DNA from: Winogradskyella ludwigii
GTDB taxonomy: Bacteria; Bacteroidota; Bacteroidia; Flavobacteriales; Flavobacteriaceae
DNA length: 64,000 nucleotides
Reading direction: 5' to 3'
Assembly (NCBI RefSeq): GCF_013403985.1
Contig: NZ_JABFDF010000007.1
Coordinates: 148,197-212,196 of the forward strand
Positions 53,240-62,853 of the stretch are shown piece by piece. The position numbers were made by a program, and so were the translations under genes. Each line of letters opens with the position of its first letter. Position 1 is the first letter of the stretch. Under the pieces are notes generated by a model. It made no database searches. It was not told where the DNA came from and worked only from the letters and a program-made list of their open reading frames with translations.

Positions 53240-53266
53240 GAGATTTTCACGATTTAAGGAAATCTC
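53240..53266 (+). other. hairpin in the clpP-clpX gap
   Basis: GAGATTT (53240-53246) and AAATCTC (53260-53266) form a stem without a T-run, 15 bp before the clpX start. It may be a processing or stability element. Confidence 0.35.
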
Positions 53267-53281
53267 AAATAAAAATTGAAG

Positions 53282-54511
53282 ATGGCAAAGGAAGAATTAG
53301 AATGTTCATTTTGCGGTAGGAAAAAGCCAGAAACTAGTTTACTTATTGCAGGTTTAGATGCTCACATTTGTGATCGTTGTATTGAGCAAGCTCATGGTAT
53401 CGTAATTGAAGAATCTAAACAATCTGGTAATTCAGATTTAAGTGCAGAATTAATGCTTAAAAAACCTAAAGAAATTAAAGGGTTTTTAGATGGTTATATT
53501 ATTGGACAAGATTATACAAAACGAGTAATGGCTGTTGCCGTTTACAATCACTACAAGCGTTTATTACAACCAACAACAGAAGATGATATTGAAATACAAA
53601 AAAGTAATATCATAATGGTTGGACAAACTGGTACTGGTAAAACATTAATGGCAAAAACAATTGCTAAAATGTTAAATGTACCTCTTGCAATTGTTGATGC
53701 TACAGTATTAACAGAAGCAGGTTATGTTGGTGAAGATGTTGAGAGTATTTTAACGCGTTTACTACAAGCTGCAGATTACAATCTAGAAAAAGCCCAACGT
53801 GGTATTGTTTTTATAGATGAGATAGATAAGATTGCACGTAAAGGTGATAATCCATCTATAACAAGAGATGTTTCTGGAGAAGGAGTGCAACAAGCATTAC
53901 TAAAACTTTTAGAAGGTACAGTTGTTAATGTACCACCAAAAGGTGGCCGTAAACATCCTGATCAGAAATTTATTGAAGTAGATACCGAAAATATATTATT
54001 TATTGCTGGTGGTGCTTTTGATGGCATAGAACGTGTAATTACAAAACGTATGAACATGCAAGCTATTGGTTACAGCGCTATGAAAACGGATTCTGTAGAC
54101 AAAGACAATATTTTACAATACATTACTCCAAGAGATTTAAAAGATTTTGGATTAATTCCTGAAATTATTGGACGTTTACCTGTATTAACTCACATGGATC
54201 CTTTAGATGCTAAAACTCTAAGAGCTATTTTAACGGAACCTAAAAATGCCATTATTAAACAATACAAAAAGTTGTTTGAAATGGATGATGTAGATTTTAC
54301 TATCACCGATGGTGCTTTAGACTATATCGTTGATAAAGCAATTGAATACAAACTTGGTGCTCGTGGTTTACGTTCACTTTGTGAAGAAATTTTAACTGAA
54401 GCGATGTTTGATTTACCAAGTTCTGATGAAACAAAACTGAACATCACAAAATCTTACGCTGAGAATAGATTAAACAAATCCACATTAAAAAAGTTAAAGG
54501 CAGTGTCTTAA
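53282..54511 (+). CDS. clpX: ATP-dependent Clp protease ATP-binding subunit ClpX
   Basis: AAA+ unfoldase that feeds ClpP. The zinc-finger Cys are C8, C11, C30 and C33 ([15 protein letters not shown]). Walker A is GQTGTGKT (114-121), the pore loop is GYVGED, Walker B is [10 protein letters not shown], and the sensor/ClpP loop region is present. About 409 residues. A TTG two codons earlier is possible, but ATG at 53282 matches the family N-terminus [13 protein letters not shown] strong terminator follows. Confidence 0.97.
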   Translation: MAKEELECSFCGRKKPETSLLIAGLDAHICDRCIEQAHGIVIEESKQSGNSDLSAELMLKKPKEIKGFLDGYIIGQDYTKRVMAVAVYNHYKRLLQPTTEDDIEIQKSNIIMVGQTGTGKTLMAKTIAKMLNVPLAIVDATVLTEAGYVGEDVESILTRLLQAADYNLEKAQRGIVFIDEIDKIARKGDNPSITRDVSGEGVQQALLKLLEGTVVNVPPKGGRKHPDQKFIEVDTENILFIAGGAFDGIERVITKRMNMQAIGYSAMKTDSVDKDNILQYITPRDLKDFGLIPEIIGRLPVLTHMDPLDAKTLRAILTEPKNAIIKQYKKLFEMDDVDFTITDGALDYIVDKAIEYKLGARGLRSLCEEILTEAMFDLPSSDETKLNITKSYAENRLNKSTLKKLKAVS

Positions 54512-54851
54512 ACTTAATGAAAACAATAAAAGAAGCCACAATTTCAATATTAGAAATTGTGGCTTTTTCGTTTAGTTAGGATTGATTAATTAAATATTGC
54601 ACGCAATACATTATATATTAATGAGGGAGTTTTAATAATGATAATAACCTACTTATTATACGACTAATTTAGAACCTTAAATTAAAGTAAGATCAAATGG
54701 CTTTCTTTATTAGTTAAAACACTTCAGAATACCGTTATCGTGCTGCCTGGTGTGTTTTTATAGGTTAAACGGCACGTTATAGGCTTACCATCTAAATTAG
54801 TGCTAGCATGTGTAGAAATCCAAATCTCTAATTATAATAATACTAGAATTT
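54512..54851. other. gap between clpX and the GH3-type gene
   Basis: 340 bp between convergent genes. It contains the clpX terminator (54534-54569) and otherwise A+T-rich DNA. Imperfect inverted stretches around GTGCTGCC and GGCACG (near 54740-54780) are seen, but no convincing gene, RNA or repeat. Confidence 0.45.
54534..54569 (+). terminator. terminator after clpX
   Basis: AGCCACAATTTC (54534-54545) and GAAATTGTGGCT (54553-54564) make a perfect 12-bp stem followed by T5. Confidence 0.9.
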
Positions 54852-56369
54852 TTAAGGATAATTAAGGTGTAACAACTCTTCCACATAAACGCGAGAATTA
54901 GATAAACGCGGTACTTTATGCTGGCCACCAAGCTTGTCATTCTCTCTTAACCAATCGTAAAATAAATTTGGTCGCGCACTATGAATCTTCGGCTTGTTTA
55001 ATGTGATGTTATTAAAACGCTTAGCTTCATAATCTGAGTTTAACGATTTTAAGGCATTATCAAACAACTCTTCAAAATAAGACATGTTTTCTGGAGGTTT
55101 CTTAAATTCTATAATCCACTCATGTCCTCCCTTTTCTTTACCTTCCATAAAAATAGGAGCTGCAGTATAATCTACGATTTCAGCAGATGTACGCTTACAA
55201 ACTCTTCTTAAAGCCTCTTCTGCATTTTCTATAATTAATTCCTCACCAAAAGCATTGATGTGGTGCTTTGTTCTTCCAGAAACTTTTATTCTATGCGGAT
55301 CTAAACTAACAAACCTAATAGTATCACCAATTTTATATCTCCACAAGCCAGCATTAGTTGTTATTACCACAGCATAATTAGTATTAAGCTTTACATCGCT
55401 TAACGGAATTACGCGTTGCTCTAAAGTTTTATAGGTATCCATTGGAATAAATTCGTAAAAAATCCCATAATCTAACATCAACAATAAATCACTAGAATTA
55501 TTACGATCTTGAATTGCAAAAAAGCCTTCTGACGCATTATAAATCTCGTAATATCTAAATTTATTTGAAGGTAAAATGGATTTATATTGATCTCGATAGG
55601 GATTAAAACTTACTCCTCCATGAAAGTAAACTTCTAAATTTGGCCAAATATCAAAAATACTGTCTTTGCCTGTTTTTTCTAAAACGCCATTGAGCAATAC
55701 CAACATCCAAGAAGGCACACCTGCTAAACTTGTTACGTTTTCTTGTATAGTTTCCTCTACAATGGCCTGCATCTTATTTTCCCAATCGCTCATAAGCGAT
55801 ACGCGATTACTTGGTGTACTACTAAATTCTGCCCAAAAAGGCATATTATCTATTAGTATAGCACTTAAATCGCCAAATGCAGTTCCATTTTCTTTGTATA
55901 ATTCTTTACTTCCACCTAATCGTAAACTCTTCCCAGTAAATAATTGTGCATCTTCATTATTGTTTAAATACATGCACAGCAAATCTTTACTCGCTGCATA
56001 ATGACAATCCTCTAAAGACTCCATGCTCACCGGAATAAATTTACTTTTTGCATTAGTCGTTCCGCTAGATTTTGCGAACCATTTTATGGGACTGGGCCAA
56101 AATATATTGTGTTCTCCACTTCTAGAACGTTCTATTAGAGGCTGAAACTCTTCGTAATTTACAATAGGAACGCGTTCGTTAAATTCTCTATACGTTTTTA
56201 TAGATCCAAAGTCATATTGCCTACCTATTTCTGTGTCTTTTGCAAACTTTAATAAACTGAAAAGCAACTCATTCTGTACTTCATTGGGATATTTCAAAAA
56301 CAATTCAATCTGATGAAATCGTTTTTTTAAAAACCATGAAGCAATAGAATTTACAATTGGAATTGGCAT
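54852..56369 (-). CDS. GH3-family acyl-amido synthetase-like protein
   Basis: A 505-residue member of the GH3 auxin-responsive promoter family (acyl-adenylate-forming enzymes related to plant JAR1). ATP-binding motifs are visible: FAKSSGTTNAKSKFIPVS (~98-115), YYEIYNASEGFFAIQ and the C-terminal YRYKIGDTIRFVS. In plants these join amino acids to hormones; in Bacteroidota the function is unknown. No signal peptide. It stands alone, converging on clpX and divergent from the DUF2797 gene. The name GH3 here is not glycoside hydrolase family 3. Confidence 0.85.
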   Translation of the reverse strand: MPIPIVNSIASWFLKKRFHQIELFLKYPNEVQNELLFSLLKFAKDTEIGRQYDFGSIKTYREFNERVPIVNYEEFQPLIERSRSGEHNIFWPSPIKWFAKSSGTTNAKSKFIPVSMESLEDCHYAASKDLLCMYLNNNEDAQLFTGKSLRLGGSKELYKENGTAFGDLSAILIDNMPFWAEFSSTPSNRVSLMSDWENKMQAIVEETIQENVTSLAGVPSWMLVLLNGVLEKTGKDSIFDIWPNLEVYFHGGVSFNPYRDQYKSILPSNKFRYYEIYNASEGFFAIQDRNNSSDLLLMLDYGIFYEFIPMDTYKTLEQRVIPLSDVKLNTNYAVVITTNAGLWRYKIGDTIRFVSLDPHRIKVSGRTKHHINAFGEELIIENAEEALRRVCKRTSAEIVDYTAAPIFMEGKEKGGHEWIIEFKKPPENMSYFEELFDNALKSLNSDYEAKRFNNITLNKPKIHSARPNLFYDWLRENDKLGGQHKVPRLSNSRVYVEELLHLNYP

Positions 56370-56476
56370 AGATTAGCTATCTTTAGCCGCTTAACGGCAT
56401 TTGGCAAATATTCGTTTTACTTATTTTTAGATTTAGGTTTCTAAATTTGAAAAGTTAAATTTACTAAATTTCTTTC

Positions 56477-57268
56477 ATGGTTTATACAGGAGTACTCACA
56501 AAAATGCAAACTGAATTTTTAGATCCCATTCAATACTATTTGGTGTTCAAAAATGATTTTATTCACATGAATCAATTATTGAATAAAACCATTGAAATAA
56601 AATGGGTTGGACATCAATGTTTAAGCTGTGGATTAGACAGACCTATCTATCGTCAAGGTTTCTGTAAAACCTGTTTTTTTGATAAACCTTTTGCTGGAGA
56701 TTGGATTATGCGACCAGAGTTAAGCACGGCGCATTTAGACAAAGAAGATAGAGATTTAGACTACGAAAAAAGAGTACAACTACAACCGCATATTGTGTAT
56801 TTGGCCAACTCTAGCAATGTAAAAGTTGGTGTCACTAGGAAAACACAAGTACCTACACGTTGGATAGATCAAGGTGCACATGAAGCTGTTGAAATTGTTG
56901 AAGTTCCTAACCGATATTTAGCCGGAATCACAGAAGTAGCATTAAAAGATTTTGTTGCAGATAAAACCAATTGGCGCAAAATGCTAAAAAATGATATTGA
57001 AGATGAAAATCTTTTAGAATGGCGCCAAAAATTGAAGCCATATATTCCAGAAGAAGCCTTAGCTTATTTTATTGAAAACAACGCGGAAACACATATACAT
57101 TTCCCCGTAGAGCATTATCCTGAGAAACCTAAAAGTTTAAACTTGAGTAAAACTCCAAACTACTCCGGAAAGTTGGTTGGAATTAAAGGTCAGTATTTAA
57201 TTTTTGAAGATAATACGGTTTTTAATATAAGATCTAATGAAGGTTCTGTAGTGGAATTAACTGTTTAA
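56477..57268 (+). CDS. DUF2797-family protein
   Basis: A 263-residue cytosolic protein. A treble-clef-like zinc site is suggested by CLSCGLDRPIYRQGFCKTCF (~49-68). The following DUF2797 region contains HIVYLANSSNVKVGVTRKTQ and RWIDQGA, which recall GIY-YIG-type sequence features. Function is unknown. The ATG at residue 10 (MQTEF) is an alternative start, but the longer form matches the family N-terminus as I know it. Its upstream gap with the GH3-type gene is 107 bp. Confidence 0.8.
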   Translation: MVYTGVLTKMQTEFLDPIQYYLVFKNDFIHMNQLLNKTIEIKWVGHQCLSCGLDRPIYRQGFCKTCFFDKPFAGDWIMRPELSTAHLDKEDRDLDYEKRVQLQPHIVYLANSSNVKVGVTRKTQVPTRWIDQGAHEAVEIVEVPNRYLAGITEVALKDFVADKTNWRKMLKNDIEDENLLEWRQKLKPYIPEEALAYFIENNAETHIHFPVEHYPEKPKSLNLSKTPNYSGKLVGIKGQYLIFEDNTVFNIRSNEGSVVELTV

Positions 57269-57449
57269 TTCCTTTGAAAAAAGAAACCTCAGGAGTAAAT
57301 ACTTTGTTCCTTTTTTCTTAGAAGTATGCTTATAGAGTTTTACTATAAACTTTCACCATTGATTTTTGTTTTTCTCAACTAAGACTATTCTCTTTTAGTA
57401 AGAGATCCTTTTTCACTTAGACTTCGCTCATTGTCCACAAAGGGATTAG

Positions 57450-58184
57450 TCACTTAAAATAAGATAACAAGTCAGACTTCTTTGAAGCAGATACTATAAT
57501 TTCTTTTCCGTTACTAAGCACTACGCTTCCTCCTTTGCCTTTTACATATTTTACGATTTCATTGACGTTAACCAAATAGCTTTTGTGGACTCTTGCAAAA
57601 TTGGCATCTTTCAAACTTTCTTCAATATATTTTAAAGTTTTACTAACCAGTTTCTTTTTGTTATTACTTAGAAATATTTCGGTATAATTATCATCTGCCT
57701 TACAATACATAATGTCTGCGGTTTCTATAACTTCAAAACCATCTTGCTGTGGAATCGTAATTTTTCCGTTTACAGAATTCGTCTTAGGTACTAAAATTTG
57801 ATCTTGAAGTGCATCTTCCTTCGTTCTAATTTCGGTAACATAGTCTACTGCTTTTATCAATTCGTCTATAGAAATAGGTTTCATTAAATAATAAGATACA
57901 TGCGCATTTAAAGCATCAATAGCATAATGATTATAAGCGGTTACAAATACGGTTTCAAAATTAATATCATCAACTTTATCTAAAAGATCAAATGCATTCC
58001 CATAAGGCATTTCTACGTCTAAAAACACGACATCTAAATCATTATTTCTAATGAGAACTAAAGCTTCTTCAACATTTGCAGCTTCACCTTGAATTTCAAT
58101 ATTTGGACAATACTTAGTTAGATAATTTCTGAGAATTAGTCTGCTATTTTCTTCGTCTTCTACTATGATGGCTTTTAATTTCAT
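57450..58184 (-). CDS. LytTR-family response regulator
   Basis: A 244-residue response regulator. The receiver domain (~4-120) has phospho-acceptor Asp56 in VVFLDVEMP, the acidic pocket VEDEENS, and Lys in LMKPISI. The C-terminal LytTR DNA-binding domain (~140-244) includes YCKADDNYTEIFL and FARVHKSYLVNVNEI. It begins 2 bp after the stop of the histidine kinase gene, forming a LytS/LytR-like pair. Targets are unknown; the divergently transcribed SIMPL-like and VWA genes are candidates by position only. Confidence 0.92.
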   Translation of the reverse strand: MKLKAIIVEDEENSRLILRNYLTKYCPNIEIQGEAANVEEALVLIRNNDLDVVFLDVEMPYGNAFDLLDKVDDINFETVFVTAYNHYAIDALNAHVSYYLMKPISIDELIKAVDYVTEIRTKEDALQDQILVPKTNSVNGKITIPQQDGFEVIETADIMYCKADDNYTEIFLSNNKKKLVSKTLKYIEESLKDANFARVHKSYLVNVNEIVKYVKGKGGSVVLSNGKEIIVSASKKSDLLSYFK

Positions 58185-58186
58185 AC

Positions 58187-60364
58187 TTAATCCTTTTTTA
58201 AAGTCACTACTACTTTCGTTCCTGCATCTTCCAAATCTTGAAAATCATCAATCATTACATCAACTTTATCTTTATACATTTCATTCAAAATAGCAACACG
58301 CTTTTTAATATTGTTCATGCCTTTTGAATTCTGCTTTTTCTGATGATCTGTTTTCAAAGCTTTAGAGCGGCTTCGACCAATACCATCATCTGAAATAGTG
58401 ATGGTAATTTCTCCTTTAGCTTTTGGCTGAATATTAATATTCAAATGTCCTTTTTCTATTTTGTAACGTAAGCCATGCCAAACCGCATTTTCTATATAAG
58501 GTTGCAATAACATTGGTGGAATCTGAAATTCTTCAACATCAATAGTTTCATCTACAGCTATAGAATAATCAAACTTATCCTGGAACCTAAAATGTTCGAG
58601 TTTGGTATATAAATTCAACAATTCAATTTCCTTTTTTAGTGGAATAAAATCCTCTTCACTATTCTCTAAAACGGCTCGCATTAACTGTGAAAAATCTGAC
58701 AAATATTTATTCGCAGTACGTTCATCATTAGTGGCTATAAAGGTATTCACAGAATTTAAAGCATTAAAAATAAAATGCGGATTCATTTGACTTCGCAACG
58801 ATTTTAATGCCAATAAATTGTTTGCCAAACGTTGTTGTTTAATATACTTAAACATTAAGAACCCCGTAATTAAGAGCAATACTAAGCCTCCAATTAAAGA
58901 GTAAATTATGTATTGCTGACTTTTATTTCGCTCTTGGGTTAATTCGTAAGTACTTTTAGATAACGCTCTATCACTTTCTAGAGTTGTAATTCTGTTTTGC
59001 TGCTCTGCGATATTTCTACTAAAGCGTGCCACTTGTGATATCTCTTGAATTTTCTTAGCATACAATTCGTCTACAGTATTAATATGTTCTGCTAACATTT
59101 CGTACCCTTTTTTGGTTTCTCCAATTTCAATGAGCACATCTGAGAGCTTTCTAGTAGCATCTTTTTTAACTACCAAATCTTCTTTTTCACTAGCTTCTTC
59201 AATACTTTTTTCAAAATAAGGTATAGCATTGTCTAGATCGTTATTAAGTAAATATGCCGTACCCAATTTATAATTCTGTTTCTGAGATGTAATTGGGCTT
59301 TCGTTAGTTATTACAGAATCTCGTTCGATATCTTTTATGCCTTCAATAGCTTGCTTTCTTAATACAATCTCGCTTTCGTAATCTGCATTTAGATTATTAA
59401 ATTCGGCCACTTTAATTTGTTCTTCTACAGCACGTTTTTTATTCTCGCTTTTAGCGAGACTCAATGAATTAGAAAAATAACTTTTGGCTTTACTAGTTTG
59501 TCCTTGGTCGCTATAGACTTGCGCTATTTTAGAATTTAAATCTGTTACTTTTGGTGCTATAAGATGTTTTTGGGCCACTTCTAACCCATCTTCGTAAGCT
59601 TTTATGGCTTTAGTAAAGTCTTTTAATTGCACATAGACATCTCCAGTTCCTTCAAACCAAACGGCTTTATTATAATTAGATAAGGACTTTTGATCTATAG
59701 TTTTATAGGTAGACAGACTCGTTTCAAAATTACCATTATCGAGATAAGATTTTGCTAATTTAAGTTGAGCAGAAGGTGTTTTTACATTTTGAAGACTAAT
59801 TCTATAAGCCGAAATCGCCAAATCAAACTGATTCCAATACCTATAAATATCACCCAATAATTCTTGAGCTTCTGCACTTTGAGTTGTGTTAATATTAACA
59901 TCTAAAGCATTTCCTATAAACTTAATACTTTTTTCTGCATCCTTTTTAAGATAGACATCTGCAGAATCTATCATTTCATTAAAGCGCTTAACATCACCTT
60001 TATTTATTGAACTTCTACTATACTGTTTAGCATCTACAACCTCTATACTTATCCGTTCGTTAGATGTTATAGTGTGATAAATAGTTTCAAAATCTGGATG
60101 ACTTATAATTAACTCATCTCCTATTTTGGCTTTTACGTTAAAGGCTCCATCAAAATTTGTTCTGGTATAATTCCCTCCATTAACCAGGATTTCTACATTC
60201 TTGTAAGGCGAATAAGAATCCTTTTCATAAACAGAACCACGAATGGTAAATAATGGTTTATCATCTGCTTCAATTAACCTTCTATTACTCTGACCAAAGG
60301 CTAAAAAACCAATCAGAAAAAATAGAAGTATAAAACCATATGATTTAGAAATTCTCATTAACAT
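58187..60364 (-). CDS. TPR-containing LytS-type sensor histidine kinase
   Basis: About 725 residues: signal peptide (ILLFFLIGFLAFGQ), a carboxypeptidase-regulatory-like beta domain (~30-95, SPYKNVEILVNGG), tetratricopeptide repeats (~130-440), a coiled coil, one membrane helix (YIIYSLIGGLVLLLITGFLM), then the His_kinase domain with LRSQMNPHFIFNALNSV and a HATPase_c domain (ENAVWHGLRY, ISDDGIGRS). The frame is open 40 codons further upstream, but that part lacks a credible start and would precede the signal peptide; 60358 is also possible. Coupled to the LytTR regulator downstream by 2 bp. Confidence 0.9.
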   Translation of the reverse strand: MLMRISKSYGFILLFFLIGFLAFGQSNRRLIEADDKPLFTIRGSVYEKDSYSPYKNVEILVNGGNYTRTNFDGAFNVKAKIGDELIISHPDFETIYHTITSNERISIEVVDAKQYSRSSINKGDVKRFNEMIDSADVYLKKDAEKSIKFIGNALDVNINTTQSAEAQELLGDIYRYWNQFDLAISAYRISLQNVKTPSAQLKLAKSYLDNGNFETSLSTYKTIDQKSLSNYNKAVWFEGTGDVYVQLKDFTKAIKAYEDGLEVAQKHLIAPKVTDLNSKIAQVYSDQGQTSKAKSYFSNSLSLAKSENKKRAVEEQIKVAEFNNLNADYESEIVLRKQAIEGIKDIERDSVITNESPITSQKQNYKLGTAYLLNNDLDNAIPYFEKSIEEASEKEDLVVKKDATRKLSDVLIEIGETKKGYEMLAEHINTVDELYAKKIQEISQVARFSRNIAEQQNRITTLESDRALSKSTYELTQERNKSQQYIIYSLIGGLVLLLITGFLMFKYIKQQRLANNLLALKSLRSQMNPHFIFNALNSVNTFIATNDERTANKYLSDFSQLMRAVLENSEEDFIPLKKEIELLNLYTKLEHFRFQDKFDYSIAVDETIDVEEFQIPPMLLQPYIENAVWHGLRYKIEKGHLNINIQPKAKGEITITISDDGIGRSRSKALKTDHQKKQNSKGMNNIKKRVAILNEMYKDKVDVMIDDFQDLEDAGTKVVVTLKKD

Positions 60365-60573
60365 ATTTTTATTTGTTGGACTAAACTTACATACTTTATT
60401 TGGTTTCAAAAAATGGCTGATATGCAAATAGCTTCTTTTTACAAATAAAAACACCGACACTACTAAAATAACAGACTGCTTCACTCACTCAAATTGTCAC
60501 TTTACTCATTCTGGTTTTTTGTCGCTGTTTTTTAGACAGAGCTTTACGCTATAAATCAAAAAACAATAAAATC

Positions 60574-61602
60574 ATGAAAACAATCTATTTAACATTAGGC
60601 CTTTTACTCTTATTCAATATCGATATTTCGGCCCAACACAGAGGAAATTATAATGAAATCACTCAAGATATTTCGCGTCAAAATATTTTATCTTCAGGTA
60701 ATGCCAAAATTTACAATCCAACAGTGCAACAACAGGTTACTAAAATTCTGTATCCTAGCAATGTACTTACTGTAGATGTAAAAGCACTTCAAAATGCAGG
60801 CGCAACCACTTATACAGCCATTTTTAACGTGTCGCAAATGGGTCCTTCCGCTGAAATAACCAACCAATTAATGAAAGAGCGTATTGACAGCATAAAATAC
60901 CGTCTCAATGCTAAAGGTATCACGCAGAAAAACATTGCTATAGATGTTATTTCATTTATTCCTATTTATGAAGTTGAAGTCACCAAGAAACTATTCAGTA
61001 AAACGTATACCGAAGTTCCTAAAGGGTTTGAACTGCAACAAAATGTACATATTCAATTTACAAAAACCAACCAGTTTGAATCTATTTTAGAAGCCTGTGC
61101 ACAAAGTGAAGTTTACAACTTGGTTAAGGTTGATTATTATATTGAAAACATTCAGGACGTTTATAAAAATCTTCAAGATGAATTATTAAAACTTATTGAA
61201 GAGAAGAAAGCGTATTACAAAGTTCTAGGCTTTAATATGTCTGATTATAATGTAGCCATTGCAGATGATAAATACTGTTATTTCCCTAAGGATTTCTACC
61301 AAAGCTATCAAGCGTACAATAGCACTTCTGTTGAAGCTTTAGAAAAAAAGAAAGGCGTTACAACAGTTAAAAAGCAAACGTCATATTATTACCAACCGCT
61401 CACTTACGAAAATTACGATGTGGTTATTAATCCGTCGATTCTAGAACCTGTCGTTCAAATAGGAATTAATATAAAATTGGTCTTTACTCCAAAACCAAAA
61501 GAACAAAAACCCACTCCAATTGTTGAAACAAAAATAGACCACAAATACTATGTGATATCTCCAAATGGAACTATCGATGTTAAAGAATTAAATACTAAAT
61601 AA
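60574..61602 (+). CDS. exported SIMPL-domain-like protein
   Basis: A 342-residue exported protein (signal peptide MKTIYLTLGLLLLFNIDISAQ). The body shows features of the SIMPL/DUF541 group: an alternating strand-helix pattern with KERIDSIKYRLNAKGITQKNI and YEVEVTKKLFSKTY. The C-terminal ~40 residues are Lys/Pro-rich. Function is not known. It is followed after 11 bp by a VWA lipoprotein gene, so the two probably act together. Family assignment is moderate. Confidence 0.55.
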   Translation: MKTIYLTLGLLLLFNIDISAQHRGNYNEITQDISRQNILSSGNAKIYNPTVQQQVTKILYPSNVLTVDVKALQNAGATTYTAIFNVSQMGPSAEITNQLMKERIDSIKYRLNAKGITQKNIAIDVISFIPIYEVEVTKKLFSKTYTEVPKGFELQQNVHIQFTKTNQFESILEACAQSEVYNLVKVDYYIENIQDVYKNLQDELLKLIEEKKAYYKVLGFNMSDYNVAIADDKYCYFPKDFYQSYQAYNSTSVEALEKKKGVTTVKKQTSYYYQPLTYENYDVVINPSILEPVVQIGINIKLVFTPKPKEQKPTPIVETKIDHKYYVISPNGTIDVKELNTK

Positions 61603-61613
61603 AAACAAACATT

Positions 61614-62783
61614 ATGAAAATTCCATTTAAAACCTTAATCCTTGCACTAAGTTTAGCTTCGGTTACAGCTTGTGATGCTAATAATAAAAAATCCAAAATA
61701 GCGAATAAATTAATTGCAGAAACGGTAATTAAAACAACTTCTAAGGCTGAAAACCCAGAGATTCAAGTCGCCTTACTCTTAGATACTAGTAATAGTATGG
61801 ACGGATTAATTGACCAAGCAAAAGCACAACTCTGGAAAATTGTTAATGAATTATCTTACGCCAAATGTGAAGATAAAAGTCCAAACCTTAAAATTGCACT
61901 CTACGAATATGGCAACGATAATTTAAACGCAGAAGAGGGTTATTTAAGACAGGTTATTGCTTTTAGTGATGATTTAGATGAGATTTCAAAATCATTATTC
62001 TCATTAACCACAAATGGCGGCAATGAATATTGTGGTAAAGTAATTAAAACAGCTCTTAATCAATTAGAATGGGGAGAAAACAAAAACGACTTAAAGCTTA
62101 TTTTTATTGCAGGTAACGAGCCTTATTCTCAAGGAAATGTAAATTATAAAGACGCTTCTAAATTAGCACATCAAAACGATGTTACTGTAAACACTATTTT
62201 TTGTGGAGATTATAATCAAGGTATTTCTACCCAATGGAAAGATGGAGCAGATTTAACGCATGGTAATTACATGGCTATTAATCATAATGAAGCAACTGTA
62301 CACGTGGCATCTCCTTACGACGATAAAATATTAGAGCTTAATAAGAAATTGAATACAACTTATATTGCTTACGGAAGTGCTGGTAGACAAAAAATGGAAA
62401 TGCAAGCAGAACAAGATTCTAATGCCATGAGTTATAATAAAGCAAATGCGGTTAGTAGAACTGTAAGTAAAAGTTCTAGATTATATAAAAACAGTTCCTG
62501 GGATTTAGTAGATGCAGAAAAAGAAGCTGATTTTTCTTATGATGATTTAGATAAAAACCAATTACCATCAGCATTGAAAGATAAATCTAAAGCCGAAATT
62601 AAAGCTTATGTTGAAGAAAAAGGTAAAACCCGTAAAAAGCTTCAAGATGAAATTGCGACGCTAAATTTAAAACGACGAAATTATGTTGCCAAACAAAATA
62701 ACAGTTCTAATAATGGCTTAGAAATTGCAATGATGAACGCTTTAAAGTCTCAAGCTGCAAATAAAAATTACAAGTGGGAATAA
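61614..62783 (+). CDS. VWA-domain lipoprotein
   Basis: A 389-residue lipoprotein (signal MKIPFKTLILALSLASVTAC, Cys20). The von Willebrand A domain (~48-250) has a complete MIDAS DxSxS motif, Asp57-Thr-Ser59-Asn-Ser61 (LLLDTSNSM). The C-terminal ~100 residues are charged and helical (KSKAEIKAYVEEKGKTRKKL). It may bind a partner or ligand through a metal in the periplasm. Same operon as the SIMPL-like gene; a bidirectional terminator follows. Confidence 0.85.
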   Translation: MKIPFKTLILALSLASVTACDANNKKSKIANKLIAETVIKTTSKAENPEIQVALLLDTSNSMDGLIDQAKAQLWKIVNELSYAKCEDKSPNLKIALYEYGNDNLNAEEGYLRQVIAFSDDLDEISKSLFSLTTNGGNEYCGKVIKTALNQLEWGENKNDLKLIFIAGNEPYSQGNVNYKDASKLAHQNDVTVNTIFCGDYNQGISTQWKDGADLTHGNYMAINHNEATVHVASPYDDKILELNKKLNTTYIAYGSAGRQKMEMQAEQDSNAMSYNKANAVSRTVSKSSRLYKNSSWDLVDAEKEADFSYDDLDKNQLPSALKDKSKAEIKAYVEEKGKTRKKLQDEIATLNLKRRNYVAKQNNSSNNGLEIAMMNALKSQAANKNYKWE

Positions 62784-62801
62784 ATAGTATTTATAAACAA
62801 A

Positions 62802-62836
62802 AAAAAGAGGCTCAATGTTAATTGAGCCTCTTTTTG
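62802..62836. terminator. bidirectional terminator
   Basis: GAGGCTCAAT (62807-62816) and ATTGAGCCTC (62821-62830) with a GTTA loop, A-run before and T-run after. It lies between the convergent VWA and PorP/SprF genes. Confidence 0.9.
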
Positions 62837-62853
62837 TATAAAATAATATAATC

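Noticed and set aside
54852..56369. Glycoside hydrolase family 3 enzyme
   Set aside because: GH3 here refers to the auxin-responsive acyl-amido synthetase family; adenylation motifs, not glycosidase motifs, are present.
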